Source: Bacteroidales bacterium
Lineage (GTDB): Bacteria > Bacteroidota > Bacteroidia > Bacteroidales > P3
NCBI GenBank assembly: GCA_017443265.1
Contig: JAFSOU010000122.1
Location: forward strand, 1 to 64,000
DNA: 64,000 bases
Direction: 5' to 3'
Positions 8,533 to 17,761 of this stretch are shown here, piece after piece. Each line of letters begins with the position of its first letter. The first letter of the stretch is position 1. The position numbers and the translations under genes are program-made. Below the pieces are notes generated by a model. The model saw nothing but the letters and a program-made list of their open reading frames with translations, did not search any database and was not told the DNA's origin.

Positions 8533-9150
8533 CTACCATTTTGTGGTTACTTTACTGTGGCGGCCTGCCGCGAAATAGCGCGTGTCCCAGTATTTTTCGG
8601 ACAGTTTGCTTATCGTTACCCCCTTCGACGAGGAGGCGTGGGCGAACATTCCGTCTTTTAGATATATACCAACGTGGGATATGGCAGATTTATTGTTTGA
8701 AAAGAAAACAACATCGCCTTCGCGCAACTGGCTGCGTTCTATCAACGTTACGTTTTTGGTGATGTCGGCCGCCACACGGTTGAGGTTTACGTCATAAACT
8801 TCGCTGAAAACGTTTTTTACAAAGCAGGAGCAGTCGATGCCCGACGAAGAGCAGCCGCCGTATTTATAGGGAGTCCCGTACCATTTTTCTATCACTTTGT
8901 ATAGTTTCGCGTTGTCCTTGTCGGTAACGGCGATGGGCATTTTGCCGTTTTTGGTGCCGGTAGGACTGTTCCCCTTTTTGGAGGTCTTTTTCGGTACTCG
9001 TTTGTAGGTCTTGTGTCCATCGAAATTTTCGGTTACCTCGAAATCTTCGTCCTCCAAATCGGCGGTGAAGAAATTGCGAAGTGGACCGCATGAACTTATT
9101 GCCAGGCAGACACAAGCAACATATACACAGAGTTTTATATTCTTTTTCAT
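8533..9150 (-). CDS. NlpC/P60 family lipoprotein, probable peptidoglycan hydrolase
   Basis: The 205-residue product carries a lipoprotein signal (CLAISSCGPLRN) and a C-terminal NlpC/P60 domain. The catalytic Cys lies in GIDCSCFVKNVF (D-C-S-x-F), the His in ISHVGIYLKDG, and the later motif is FAHASSSKGV. Such enzymes cleave D-Glu-meso-diaminopimelate bonds in peptidoglycan stems. The first Cys after the signal would be lipidated, placing it at the envelope. The gene follows the ftsB-like gene by 19 bases. Confidence 0.9.
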   Translation of the reverse strand: MKKNIKLCVYVACVCLAISSCGPLRNFFTADLEDEDFEVTENFDGHKTYKRVPKKTSKKGNSPTGTKNGKMPIAVTDKDNAKLYKVIEKWYGTPYKYGGCSSSGIDCSCFVKNVFSEVYDVNLNRVAADITKNVTLIERSQLREGDVVFFSNNKSAISHVGIYLKDGMFAHASSSKGVTISKLSEKYWDTRYFAAGRHSKVTTKW

Positions 9151-9169
9151 AATAGATGGCCTTCTTTGG

Positions 9170-9478
9170 TTACTTGTCTCGTTTTACGATGAAAATGTCC
9201 TCGTTGTCGCGTTTCATAAAATAATTTTCGCGCCCGAAACGCTCTATCTCTTCATAGTCTTTGGTCATTTTTTGGTAGTTTATGCTGTCGGTGAGGATGT
9301 CTTTCTCGAGTTCGGTTTTTTGCTGGTTCAAAAGTGCGTTCTGGTTGCGCAGCCGGTAGTAGGTCATAAAACCGTTGTTGTCTATTATGATGAAAAACAA
9401 AAAGAATATCAGTGTGCAGATAACGTATTTGTTACCCAACACTTTAAGGAATTTTTTTGTCTTTTTTTGCTCGGTCAT
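9170..9478 (-). CDS. FtsB/DivIC-type septum formation initiator
   Basis: The 102-residue protein has a short cytoplasmic N-terminus, one membrane helix (residues 19-37, YVICTLIFFLFFIIIDNN) and a periplasmic coiled coil (LRNQNALLNQQKTELEKD). It ends with the family motif IERFGRENYFMKRDNEDIF. These are the features of FtsB/DivIC, which bridges FtsL and FtsQ at the division septum. Size and topology fit well. It lies upstream of the NlpC/P60 gene in the same orientation. Confidence 0.88.
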   Translation of the reverse strand: MTEQKKTKKFLKVLGNKYVICTLIFFLFFIIIDNNGFMTYYRLRNQNALLNQQKTELEKDILTDSINYQKMTKDYEEIERFGRENYFMKRDNEDIFIVKRDK

Positions 9479-9484
9479 GATTCT

Positions 9485-9492
9485 GCAAATTT
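9485..9492 (-). promoter_or_regulatory. Possible -7 box for the ftsB-like gene
   Basis: TAAATTTG on the minus strand matches TAnnTTTG within a 95-base gap after the nitroreductase gene. It is so close to the ATG at 9478 that the transcript would be nearly leaderless, and no -33 element is obvious. Confidence 0.35.
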
Positions 9493-9573
9493 ATTGCAAA
9501 AAACCGATATTTCCGACTGTTTTCGGGGTGTTTTTTCCCCAGCCAGATGTGAATAAAACTGCGCCGACGGCTG

Positions 9574-10335
9574 CTATTTTAGGAATCCGCTGTCTTTCAG
9601 ATATTTGTAAAGTTTTTCCGATATGGCTATGTTGTCGGCTTTGGTGTAACGTTTTTCGGTAAAAATCTGTGCGAGGTTTTCAGTGCCGTTCTGCTTTATC
9701 AAATCCTTGGTCAGCTGCAGGTTTTCCTTTTCGGCAAAGGCTTTGTCGATGTCGGCGGGGCTGTAGTCGCTATATTGTTCGTAATGTACCACGCTGTGGA
9801 GGGGCAGACGGTCCGATTCGGCGGGTGTCTCGTCGGGATAACCCATTGTTATTGTGGTAATTGGGACTACGCCTTTGGGCAGTGCCAGAAATTCGGCAAT
9901 TTCGGGGGCGTTGTAGAGCACTGTGCCGAGGTAGCAGATGCCCAGTCCCTCGGCTTCGGCGGCCACGCAGATGTTCTGCGACACTATGGTGGCGTCCACC
10001 GAACCTGTCAGCAGCCACAGCAGATTGTCGTATCCGGGGTCGGCGTTGCGTTGCAGGCACCATTTGTCCCAACGGTTGATGTCGAGGCAAACGGTGACCA
10101 CAGCGGCGGCGCTTGCCACCATCGGCTGGTTGAAATGAAACTTGGCCAGTTCTTTCTTCCGTTGGGTGTCGCGGGTTACTACAATGCTGTAAATTTGCAT
10201 GTTGCCAGTGTTGGAGCCGCGCATCCCGGCTTCTAGTATCTGGTCGAGCAACTTCTGCTCTATGGGCTGGTTTTTGTATTTCCTCACCGAACGGTGGGCT
10301 TTGAGTAGGTTCAAAGTGTCGCTAAATGTCTGCAT
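9574..10335 (-). CDS. NfsA/FRP-like nitroreductase
   Basis: The 253-residue protein starts with the flavin-binding pattern of nitroreductases, LKAHRSVRKYKNQPIEQ, followed by MRGSNTGNMQIYSIVV. The later motif GLGICYLGTVLYNAPEIAEFLALPKGVVPIT is typical of the NfsA/FRP group, which uses FMN and NAD(P)H to reduce nitro compounds or flavins. The natural substrate is unknown. It follows recR by 15 bases. Confidence 0.9.
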   Translation of the reverse strand: MQTFSDTLNLLKAHRSVRKYKNQPIEQKLLDQILEAGMRGSNTGNMQIYSIVVTRDTQRKKELAKFHFNQPMVASAAAVVTVCLDINRWDKWCLQRNADPGYDNLLWLLTGSVDATIVSQNICVAAEAEGLGICYLGTVLYNAPEIAEFLALPKGVVPITTITMGYPDETPAESDRLPLHSVVHYEQYSDYSPADIDKAFAEKENLQLTKDLIKQNGTENLAQIFTEKRYTKADNIAISEKLYKYLKDSGFLK

Positions 10336-10350
10336 ATTTTTTTGTCTATT

Positions 10351-10974
10351 CTACTGTTTGTTGAAAATGCTGTCGAACGGCACCCTGTTCACAATGGACC
10401 GTCCGAGGGTTATCTCGTCGGCATATTCGAGGTTGTCGCCGATGGCCACGCCTCTTGCAAGTGTTGACACACTTACAGGGAGCCTTTGTAACTGCTTGTT
10501 TATGTAAAAGTTTGTGGTGTCGCCCTCCATGGTGGTGGGCAGTGCCAGAATCACTTCCTTAATTCCTTCTTTTTCAACGCGTTCCAATAGTTGGGCAATG
10601 GTAAGGTCGTTGATGCCGATTCCGTCGATGGGGGAGATGACACCGCCGAGGACGTGGTAAACGCCGGTAAACTGTGCTGTGTGCTCTATCGCCATCAGGC
10701 CTTGAATGTTCTCCACCACGCACACTACGTCTTTCTGCCGTTTTGGGTTGGAGCAAATCTCGCACACGTCGCTGTCGGAGATGCAGTGGCAGTGCTTGCA
10801 GAATTTGATTTCTTCGAGCATCTGATCTATGGCGGCAGGCAGGGTGGCTGCGTCGTTTTTGTTCTGCCTGAGCAGATGCAGTGCAAAACGCAGTGCCGTT
10901 TGTTTGCCTACGCCGGGCAGTTTCGAGAACTCTTCTACTGTCCGTTCGAGCAGTTTCGAAGGCAGGGCTTCCAT
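10351..10974 (-). CDS. recR: Recombination protein RecR
   Basis: RecR works with RecF and RecO to load RecA at gaps. The 207-residue product shows the helix-hairpin-helix region [18 protein letters not shown] near residue 20. The four-Cys zinc finger [16 protein letters not shown] is at about residues 58-73. The Toprim domain has [12 protein letters not shown] and the conserved [11 protein letters not shown]. It begins 3 bases after hutH stops. Confidence 0.97.
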   Translation of the reverse strand: MEALPSKLLERTVEEFSKLPGVGKQTALRFALHLLRQNKNDAATLPAAIDQMLEEIKFCKHCHCISDSDVCEICSNPKRQKDVVCVVENIQGLMAIEHTAQFTGVYHVLGGVISPIDGIGINDLTIAQLLERVEKEGIKEVILALPTTMEGDTTNFYINKQLQRLPVSVSTLARGVAIGDNLEYADEITLGRSIVNRVPFDSIFNKQ

Positions 10975-10977
10975 TTG

Positions 10978-12462
10978 TTAGTCTGAGTATTCCGAAATGA
11001 ATTTCACCGAGTTGTGGATGTGGGTGTACATTATCTCGTCGTTGTTCACAAAATTCACGCATTTGCGGTATTTTGCCATCATGCCTTCCACAAAGGGCGA
11101 CGATTTCAGCGGACGACGGAATTCCAGCGCCTGAGCGGCGTTGAACATCTCTATTGCCAGCACACGTTCCACGTTCTGCATCACTTTGTAGCATTTGGTG
11201 GCGGCGTTGGCGCCCATGCTCACGTGGTCTTCCTGTCCCTGCGACGATTCGATGGAATCCACCGAAGCGGGGGTGCAGAGCTGTTTTGTCTGGCTAACTA
11301 TCGAAGCAGCAGTGTATTGCGGAATCATAAAGCCGCTGTTGAGACCGGGGTTGGCCACTAAGAAATGGGGCAGACCGCGTTTGCCGGAAATGAGCTGATA
11401 GGTACGGCGTTCGGAGATGTTGCCCAGCTCGGCGGTGGCTATTGCCATGAAATCGAGCACCAAAGCAAGTGGCTGGCCGTGGAAATTGCCTGCCGAAACC
11501 ACCATATCTTCGTCGGGGAATACGGTGGGGTTGTCGGTGGCGCTGTTAATCTCGGTCTCTATCACCGATGCCACGTAGGCAAGGCTGTCCTTGGTGGCGC
11601 CGTGTACCTGCGGTATGCAACGGAATGAGTACGGGTCTTGTACGTGCTCTTTGTGACGTTTTATTATCTCGCTGCCTTCCAGATATTTGCGCATGTTGCG
11701 TGCTGTGGCCAGCTGACCGTTGTGGGGGCGTACCAGATGCACCTCGTCGCAGAAGGGTTCGATGCGTCCGTCGAAGGCGTCGAGCGAAACGGCGGCAACT
11801 TTGTCGGCCATTTGTGCCAGGTGCTGTGCTTTGAGTATGCACCAAGTGCCGAATGAGCTCATGAACTGGGTGCCGTTGAGCAGTGCCAAGCCTTCTTTCG
11901 ACTGCAGCTCGATGGGTTGCCAATCGAATTTGGCGTTGACCTCGGCGGCGGGCATGCGTTTGCCTTGATAATAAACTTCGCCCAAGCCAAGAAGTGGAAG
12001 GCACATGTGTGCCAGAGGGGCCAAATCGCCGCTGGCTCCGAGCGAACCTTGTTGATACACAACTGGATACACATCGTTATTGAAGAAATCCACAAGTCTT
12101 TGAACGGTCTGCAGCTGCACGCCCGAATGACCGTACGATAGCGACTGTATTTTCATCAGCAGCATCAGTTTCACGATGTTTTGAGGCACCTCCTCGCCCA
12201 CGCCGCAAGCATGCGACATTACGAGGTTTTTCTGCAGTTGCGACAGCTCCTCGCGACTTACCGAAATGTTGCAAAGCGAGCCGAAACCCGTTGTTACTCC
12301 GTAGATGGGCTCTTTTTGGTTTTCCATCTTGCGGTCCAGATAGTTGCGGCATTTCTGCACTCTGTCGATGGCATCCTGTGAGAGTTCCAGTTTCATGCCT
12401 TTTTCGATAATTTCCTGCACGCGTTGCAGGGTAAGTCTTTCGGAACTGATTTTGTGTATCAT
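10978..12462 (-). CDS. hutH: Histidine ammonia-lyase
   Basis: This enzyme turns L-histidine into urocanate and ammonia, the first step of histidine breakdown. The 494-residue product has the MIO-forming Ala-Ser-Gly at residues 143-145 within GSLGASGDLAPLAH. It also has the HutH-type stretches EVHLVRPHNGQ and HVQDPYSFRCIPQVHGA, and EDHVSMGANAATK near the C-terminus. The selectivity site reads NLVMSHACG. No hutU, hutI or formiminotransferase gene is next to it: its neighbours are a small exported protein and recR. The sequence looks like a true HutH rather than a tyrosine ammonia-lyase, though the SH pair alone does not prove this. Confidence 0.92.
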   Translation of the reverse strand: MIHKISSERLTLQRVQEIIEKGMKLELSQDAIDRVQKCRNYLDRKMENQKEPIYGVTTGFGSLCNISVSREELSQLQKNLVMSHACGVGEEVPQNIVKLMLLMKIQSLSYGHSGVQLQTVQRLVDFFNNDVYPVVYQQGSLGASGDLAPLAHMCLPLLGLGEVYYQGKRMPAAEVNAKFDWQPIELQSKEGLALLNGTQFMSSFGTWCILKAQHLAQMADKVAAVSLDAFDGRIEPFCDEVHLVRPHNGQLATARNMRKYLEGSEIIKRHKEHVQDPYSFRCIPQVHGATKDSLAYVASVIETEINSATDNPTVFPDEDMVVSAGNFHGQPLALVLDFMAIATAELGNISERRTYQLISGKRGLPHFLVANPGLNSGFMIPQYTAASIVSQTKQLCTPASVDSIESSQGQEDHVSMGANAATKCYKVMQNVERVLAIEMFNAAQALEFRRPLKSSPFVEGMMAKYRKCVNFVNNDEIMYTHIHNSVKFISEYSD

Positions 12463-12475
12463 AATGGTTTTGATT

Positions 12476-12967
12476 TTAGTTTTCCTGATTGTTTTTATAA
12501 TTCACTTTGTCAATGATATTTATCTCCTCGTAGTTGATTCCGTTTTTCGATGATTTCACGCTGATGACGTATTTTTTGTACATGAAGCCGAAACCGTCGG
12601 CGATGGAAACGTTGCTTGGATGTGTGAATTTTTTGAGCAATTTCTCTACAATGCTGATATTGTTGTCGTTGCTCACCCACACTATGCTTGTGCCGAACTG
12701 TTGCGATTTCCCGAAAACCATCTTGGATTTATCGAGGCTGCCCTTTGTGTATATGTTTTCCTCTGTGGTGAAATCGAAACTTCGCATAACGCTGTCGAAA
12801 GCGGCCGAGTCCATGTCGCAGTAGCGCATCAAATTGTCCATCGTAATGGTTGGGAAAGTGTATCCGTTCGATTGGAAAGTGGCGTCGCTTTTCTGTGCCA
12901 CCACAGCTATGGTTGTGGCAAGGCACAGCAGCAGGGTGGCAAAGGCTTTCGTGGCGATAGTTGTCAT
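12476..12967 (-). CDS. Exported protein, function unknown
   Basis: The 163-residue product begins MTTIATKAFATLLLCLATT and ends its signal peptide near VVAQ, so it is probably periplasmic. The mature part contains ITMDNLMRYCDMDSAAFDSV and a C-terminal half with repeated Lys-Tyr-Val strands (FMYKKYVISVKSSKNG). I recognise no family. An upstream in-frame Met at 12985 is possible, but the ATG at 12967 gives a standard signal peptide. It ends 13 bases before hutH in the same run. Confidence 0.6.
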   Translation of the reverse strand: MTTIATKAFATLLLCLATTIAVVAQKSDATFQSNGYTFPTITMDNLMRYCDMDSAAFDSVMRSFDFTTEENIYTKGSLDKSKMVFGKSQQFGTSIVWVSNDNNISIVEKLLKKFTHPSNVSIADGFGFMYKKYVISVKSSKNGINYEEINIIDKVNYKNNQEN

Positions 12968-13031
12968 AGGCTTAAAACTGAACAACGGCAGAAAAAAATC
13001 CGCCGTTGCTTTTGTGTTTATTGTCGGGTTG

Positions 13032-13865
13032 TTATTTGTTTTCGGCCAAAGCTTCTCTGGTGCGCTTTACAATGTCCGAGTCAACCAAAATGCGTCCGCA
13101 ATGCTCGCAAACGATGATTTTGCGGTGCATCATGATATCCATCTGGCGTTGGAATGGGATTTGGCTGAAGCAACCGCCGCAGGCTTCGCGTTCTACAGGA
13201 ACCACGGCCAGACCGTTGCGGGCGGCGTTGCGTATGCGTTTGTAGGCGGTGAGATAACGTTCGTCGATGAGCTTTTCCTGCTCCTGCGATTTCTGGATGA
13301 GCACTTTTTCTTCGCGTTCGGCTTCGCTGGTAATCTCTTCCAGTTCCTGTTTTTTCAACTGAAGGTCGCTTTGGCGGGTTTCCAGAAGGTTTTTGGCAAT
13401 TTCGATGTGTTGGTTTTTCTCTTTGATGGCGGCTTTCAGCTCTTTCATTTTGCGTTCGCAAAGTTGAATTTCAAGTCCTTGATATTCAATTTCTTTGTTT
13501 AAGGATTCGAATTCGCGGTTATTGCGGACGTTGTCCTGCTGTTTGGTGTATTTTTCGATGGCTGCCTTGTGTGTCTCGATGGCTGCCTTGTGTTCGTTGA
13601 TGGCGTTTTCGCTTGCGCTGATTTCCGATTTGAAGTTGTTGATGCGTGTCTCCAATCCAACAATCTCATCTTCAAGGTCTTGAACTTCGAGGGGGAGTTC
13701 ACCTCGGGTGATTCGGATTTTATCGATCTGCGTGTCAATGCTTTGCAGGGTATATAATGCCAGCAGTCGTTTTTCTACAACGATATCAACATCTTGCTGT
13801 TTTACAAATTCGTCAACCACAGATGTTTCGGCCTGTGATTTTGCTGTTTTAGTTCTTTTTGCCAT
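13032..13865 (-). CDS. Coiled-coil protein with C-terminal C4 zinc ribbon
   Basis: The 277-residue protein has a long central coiled coil of about residues 45-190 (for example LEDEIVGLETRINNFKSE and LQLKKQELEEITSEAEREE). A C-terminal zinc ribbon follows, with CGGC and CEHCGR as the paired knuckles. This is the layout of the CT398/C4-type zinc-ribbon family found next to nif3-like genes in many bacteria, as here. Its role is uncertain, and a nucleic-acid or RNA polymerase link has been suggested for the family. Confidence 0.88.
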   Translation of the reverse strand: MAKRTKTAKSQAETSVVDEFVKQQDVDIVVEKRLLALYTLQSIDTQIDKIRITRGELPLEVQDLEDEIVGLETRINNFKSEISASENAINEHKAAIETHKAAIEKYTKQQDNVRNNREFESLNKEIEYQGLEIQLCERKMKELKAAIKEKNQHIEIAKNLLETRQSDLQLKKQELEEITSEAEREEKVLIQKSQEQEKLIDERYLTAYKRIRNAARNGLAVVPVEREACGGCFSQIPFQRQMDIMMHRKIIVCEHCGRILVDSDIVKRTREALAENK

Positions 13866-13890
13866 ATATCGATATATTTTTAATTTTCAA

Positions 13891-14985
13891 TTACATATAG
13901 CCAACGAAGTTGGTTTCCGTCTTTGCAATTCGGATGGCAAATATACGAAATTTTTCCGATAATTTGTCATAAAAAAATTCTTTTGCAAATTGTTCGCTTT
14001 CGTAATGCCCTATATCGGCCAAAACGATGTGTCCCGTCGCTTTTTGGAAATCGTGGTATTTGATGTCGCCGGTGAGGTATATGTCGGCGTTTTGCGCCAC
14101 TGCAGTGCCTATAAATTCTGCTCCCGCGCCTCCGCATAGTGCCACTGTGCGTACTTTTTTGCGACATAGTTCTGAATGACGAACTACGGGAATTCCGACG
14201 GTTTGCTTTACGGTTTCTATAAATGTTTCTATTTCAACATCCTCCGGCAGTTCGCCCATTATGCCCAATCCCACATCGGGATTGGCGTTGGAAAGCGGGA
14301 TAAGACTGTAGGCTGGCGTTTCGTATGGGTGGTTGGCTTTCAGTGCCGACACTATCTTGTTTTCAAATGCCTTGGGGTACACCATCTCGATGCGTTCCTC
14401 GGAGGTGTATGTTTCGCTGCCCACTGTTCCTACAAAGGGATTGGCACCCTGCAAAGGTTCGAAAGTGCCAGTTCCATTTGCGGAGTACGAGCAATGGCGG
14501 TAGTTTCCTATGTTGCCCGCACCGGCGGCGTAAAGGGCGTCTTTCAGCTGCTGCGACTGCTCTTTGGGACAATAAACTACGAGCTGTTTCAGCGAGTCGG
14601 AGTCTGGTGCGAGGATGCGCAAATTACACAGCCCCAGACGTTTGGCCAGCTGTGCGCTTACGCCGTTACTGAGTTTGTCGAGGCTGGTGTGTGCCGAATA
14701 CACGGCAATGCCGTTGCGTATCAGCTTGTAGATAATGCGTCCGGCAGGACTGTCGGCATCGATGCGTTTCAAACCTCCGAAAATAAACGGGTGATGTGTT
14801 ACAATAAGGTTGCTGCGGGTTTCCACGGCTTCGTCCACCACCGCCTCGGTGAGGTCGAGGGAGATAAGTGCGCCGGTGATTTCGGCCGAGGTGTCGCCGA
14901 CCTGCAGCCCGCAGTTGTCGTAACTTTCCTGATAACCAGCGGGAATGAGTTGGTCAAGGTATTTTATAACGTCAAGTATCTTCAT
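13891..14985 (-). CDS. Nif3-like dinuclear metal-centre protein (GTP cyclohydrolase I type 2 family)
   Basis: The 364-residue product begins MKILDVIKYLDQLIPAGYQE, with the conserved DNCGLQVG next. LIVTHHPFIFGGL provides the His pair of the dinuclear metal site, AVYSAHTSLDKLSNGVS follows, and the C-terminal motif is LTGDIKYHDFQKA. The central region (about residues 125-240) is the PII-like insert seen in longer members. An upstream open stretch to 15084 was rejected because it runs back into aroE. The biochemical role of the family is unsettled. It lies between aroE (gap 13) and the zinc-ribbon gene (gap 25). Confidence 0.9.
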   Translation of the reverse strand: MKILDVIKYLDQLIPAGYQESYDNCGLQVGDTSAEITGALISLDLTEAVVDEAVETRSNLIVTHHPFIFGGLKRIDADSPAGRIIYKLIRNGIAVYSAHTSLDKLSNGVSAQLAKRLGLCNLRILAPDSDSLKQLVVYCPKEQSQQLKDALYAAGAGNIGNYRHCSYSANGTGTFEPLQGANPFVGTVGSETYTSEERIEMVYPKAFENKIVSALKANHPYETPAYSLIPLSNANPDVGLGIMGELPEDVEIETFIETVKQTVGIPVVRHSELCRKKVRTVALCGGAGAEFIGTAVAQNADIYLTGDIKYHDFQKATGHIVLADIGHYESEQFAKEFFYDKLSEKFRIFAIRIAKTETNFVGYM

Positions 14986-14998
14986 GATTTTCAATGTT

Positions 14999-15757
14999 TT
15001 ACGTGTTCCAAATTTTCCAAGCCTCCTCGGCCTGTAGGTGGAGCATCTCCAAACCGTTTTTTGCCGTGGCACCGCGTTTGGCACACTCTTTTGTGAAACG
15101 TGTTTGCAACGGATTGTAAACCAAATCTATACAAAAATGTGCCGGAGTAATGGCGTTGTACGGTATTTCCACCTCGCCACCGCTGCCAGATGTGCCGAGT
15201 GGTGTGGCGTTGACAATCAACGTGTTGCGTTCAACTTCCTGCTCGCTAAGCTGGCCGTAGCCGATTACTCCATCGCCTTTTTTGGTGCGGCTTACGAAAG
15301 TTGCCGCTATTCCGTGCTTTTGCAAAACGTATGCCACTGCTTTTGCCGCTCCGCCGGTGCCGAGCACAAGGGCGTTGCTATGATTCGGCAAACAATCTTT
15401 TACACAAACTTCAAAGCCGATTGCGTCGGTGTTGTGGCCTTCGGCGATGACGCCCGAATCCATATATTTGAATTTCAATGTATTGACAGCGCCTATTTCT
15501 TTCGCTTCATCTGAAAGTGAATCCAAAAATTGGATGACGGTTTCTTTGAAAGGAATGGTAACATTCAGTCCGTCAAGGTGTTGTTTTTTGGCAAGAGGCA
15601 CAATCATTTCCGCCGACGGCAGTTCGTAGTTGTCGTAGCGGGCCGGCTGTGTATATAAATTATGGTATTCTTGCTCGAAATAGGCTTTTGAGAAAGAGTA
15701 GTCGAGTCGTTTTCCGACCAAACCGAAGCGTTTTATATCTTTTTTTGCCTCAATCAT
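14999..15757 (-). CDS. aroE: Shikimate dehydrogenase
   Basis: This enzyme reduces 3-dehydroshikimate with NADPH in the route to aromatic amino acids. The 252-residue product carries the substrate-binding start FGLVGKRLDYSFSK, the catalytic Lys region GLNVTIPFKETVI, GAVNTLKF, the nucleotide-binding loop VLGTGGAAKAVAYVL and the end NGLEMLHLQAEEAWKIW. Its ATG overlaps the stop of the phosphomannomutase gene, so the two are probably coupled. Confidence 0.95.
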   Translation of the reverse strand: MIEAKKDIKRFGLVGKRLDYSFSKAYFEQEYHNLYTQPARYDNYELPSAEMIVPLAKKQHLDGLNVTIPFKETVIQFLDSLSDEAKEIGAVNTLKFKYMDSGVIAEGHNTDAIGFEVCVKDCLPNHSNALVLGTGGAAKAVAYVLQKHGIAATFVSRTKKGDGVIGYGQLSEQEVERNTLIVNATPLGTSGSGGEVEIPYNAITPAHFCIDLVYNPLQTRFTKECAKRGATAKNGLEMLHLQAEEAWKIWNT

Positions 15758-17109
15758 TTACAAATAAACGGATTGAGGAGTTGTTTTATTTCGTCGGTTT
15801 TTTGGGCCAAAAGTTCGTCGGTGTCGGCTTCGAGTATCAGACGCAGGTAAGGCTCTGTGTTTGAGGGGCGTATGTTGAACCACCAGTGCGGGTATTCCAC
15901 GCGGTAGCCGTCGAAATCGAGAAAACGTGTGGGGTTTTCGGCATTGCAGAAATGGTTTTTCACCACCTCCATTGCTTCGGCCTTTTTGTCGATGGTAAAG
16001 TTTATCTCGCCTGAGTTTTTGTAGCGTGCTATCTTGCCCATCACCTGCGAGAAAGACTCGCCGTTGCGGTGTCGTTCGGCTATAATGCTGAGTATCAGTA
16101 GTGAAGCCATTATGCCGCTGTCGCTGTAATAGAAATCGCGGAAGTAGTAGTGGCCGGCCAGTTCGCCGCCGAACAGTCCGTCGATATCGTGGAGTTTTTT
16201 TGCTGCGTAGGCTCGTCCCACGCGCCAGATGCATGGCTCGCCGCCAAGCTCGTCGATAAGTTCGGCCACTGCCTTGGAGGTGCGTATGTCCTGCAGCACT
16301 TTGGGGCGGCTGCCGTCGTTTTTCAGGAAATGCGTTGCCAGAAGGCCTATCATCAGGTCGGGCGACACGAATTTGGCATTCTCGTCCACAAACATCACGC
16401 GGTCGGCGTCGCCGTCGTATATAACGCCTATGTCGGCATGAGTTTCGCGCACTTTCTGCTGCAAAGCCACGATGTTGGCCGGTTCCAGCGGGTTGGGCTC
16501 GTGGCAGGGGAAAGTGCCGTCGATGTTGTCGGCGATGTAGATAACGTTGTCGGGCAGAAGTTGCTTGACAAAGAGGTTGGCCATTCCGTTGGAGCAGTCC
16601 ACCACCATTTTCAATCCGTCAAGGTTGCCCACATATTGGCGTTGGAACTCGACATATTCTTTTTTCAGCGAAGTGCTGCAGTCGTGCACTGTGCCTTTAT
16701 TCGCCACGGGCACGGGAGTTTCGTTTTCCACCCACTGTTCCAGTTTGTTGAGTCCGGTGTCGTAGCCCACCGGTGCGGCGTCTTTGGCCGAAATTTTAAG
16801 GCCGTTGTGGTTTTTGGGGTTGTGCGAGGCTGTTATCATCACCGAGGTGTCGTAGCCTTGGCGTGCTGTAATCCAATAGACGAAAGGTGTTGTGGATAGG
16901 TCGTAGAAATCCACGTCGGTGCCGCTGTCGGCGATGCCTTGCAGCAGGGTTTGGGCTATTTCGGGCGATGAGATGCGAGCGTCGCGTCCCACGGCTATGG
17001 TCTTGGCTCCGAACAGGCGGGGCAGGTGGTAGCCTATGCGGTAAACGGCATCACGATCGAAATCCACGCCATACACGCCACGTATGTCGTAGGCTTTGAA
17101 TGCTTTCAT
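15754..17109 (-). CDS. Phosphomannomutase/phosphoglucomutase
   Basis: The 451-residue member of the alpha-D-phosphohexomutase family interconverts hexose 6- and 1-phosphates for sugar-nucleotide supply. The phosphoserine loop TASHNPKNHNGLKIS has Ser95. The metal loop is DGDADRVMFVDE, the sugar-binding loop is GGELAGHYYFRD, and the phosphate-binding loop is NIRPSNTEPYLRL. The order and length fit bacterial ManB/AlgC-type bifunctional enzymes, but substrate preference cannot be read from the sequence. Confidence 0.93.
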   Translation of the reverse strand: MKAFKAYDIRGVYGVDFDRDAVYRIGYHLPRLFGAKTIAVGRDARISSPEIAQTLLQGIADSGTDVDFYDLSTTPFVYWITARQGYDTSVMITASHNPKNHNGLKISAKDAAPVGYDTGLNKLEQWVENETPVPVANKGTVHDCSTSLKKEYVEFQRQYVGNLDGLKMVVDCSNGMANLFVKQLLPDNVIYIADNIDGTFPCHEPNPLEPANIVALQQKVRETHADIGVIYDGDADRVMFVDENAKFVSPDLMIGLLATHFLKNDGSRPKVLQDIRTSKAVAELIDELGGEPCIWRVGRAYAAKKLHDIDGLFGGELAGHYYFRDFYYSDSGIMASLLILSIIAERHRNGESFSQVMGKIARYKNSGEINFTIDKKAEAMEVVKNHFCNAENPTRFLDFDGYRVEYPHWWFNIRPSNTEPYLRLILEADTDELLAQKTDEIKQLLNPFICK

Positions 17110-17145
17110 AGTAGGTGGTTTATGTCGCCCAACGAGCGACGGTTT

Positions 17146-17589
17146 TTATTTCTTTTCTTCGGTGTTTTCGGCAGACTCTTCGGCGGGTTCCTCGTCGGCT
17201 TTTTCGTCAATCAAGTCCTTGCTAAGCAGCAGGTTGTACCAAGCAATGGCTTTTTTCACGTCGGAAGCGTGGACTCTCTCGGTGTCGATGTTGGGGAGTA
17301 CTTCGCCGAAATATGCGAACAGGGCGTCTTTGGGGGCGTTCTTGATGTCGTCGGCCACAGGCTGGTGGTTTTCTTTCACAAACATATTGGCGAAGACTTT
17401 GCGCAAGGGGTAGTCTTCGTCGGTGGTGAACATGCTTATCTCGTTCAAAGAACTGATTCTGTCGCTTTGGAACACGGGTTGACGCTTGCCGTCGATGAGC
17501 GATTCTACGATGGCGCCGGTTTTGGTGCGCGAAACGAGTTTGTAAAGGCCCGGTTTTCCGGAAATTGCCAATATTTTACTTAAGTCCAT
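17146..17589 (-). CDS. DUF5606-type protein
   Basis: The 147-residue soluble protein starts MDLSKILAISGKPGLYKLVS and continues SLNEISMFTTDEDYPLRKVF, which matches the conserved core I associate with the Bacteroidetes family DUF5606. The C-terminus is a Glu-rich tail. Its function is unknown. It heads the run that continues with phosphomannomutase (gap 36 bases) and aroE. Confidence 0.85.
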   Translation of the reverse strand: MDLSKILAISGKPGLYKLVSRTKTGAIVESLIDGKRQPVFQSDRISSLNEISMFTTDEDYPLRKVFANMFVKENHQPVADDIKNAPKDALFAYFGEVLPNIDTERVHASDVKKAIAWYNLLLSKDLIDEKADEEPAEESAENTEEKK

Positions 17590-17761
17590 TTGTGTTGTGT
17601 TTTTTAGTTTACAGTTTGCTAAAACGCAGTTTTGCCGAAAAAATTATGTGGTGGAATTTTTTTTTCAGAAAAAGATATTGATTGTGATAGGTAATTGGTT
17701 GTTTTTTTGATAGATGTGTTTTTTTTGAGGGGGGGCGAGGGGGGGGCAGTGCACGAGGATG

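Noticed and set aside
10978-12462. The ammonia-lyase as supplier of the aryl starter unit for the polyene operon
   Set aside because: Its sequence follows histidine ammonia-lyases along its length, it is 40 kb away and it is cotranscribed with recR. The SH selectivity pair does not exclude tyrosine use by itself, but nothing positive supports it.
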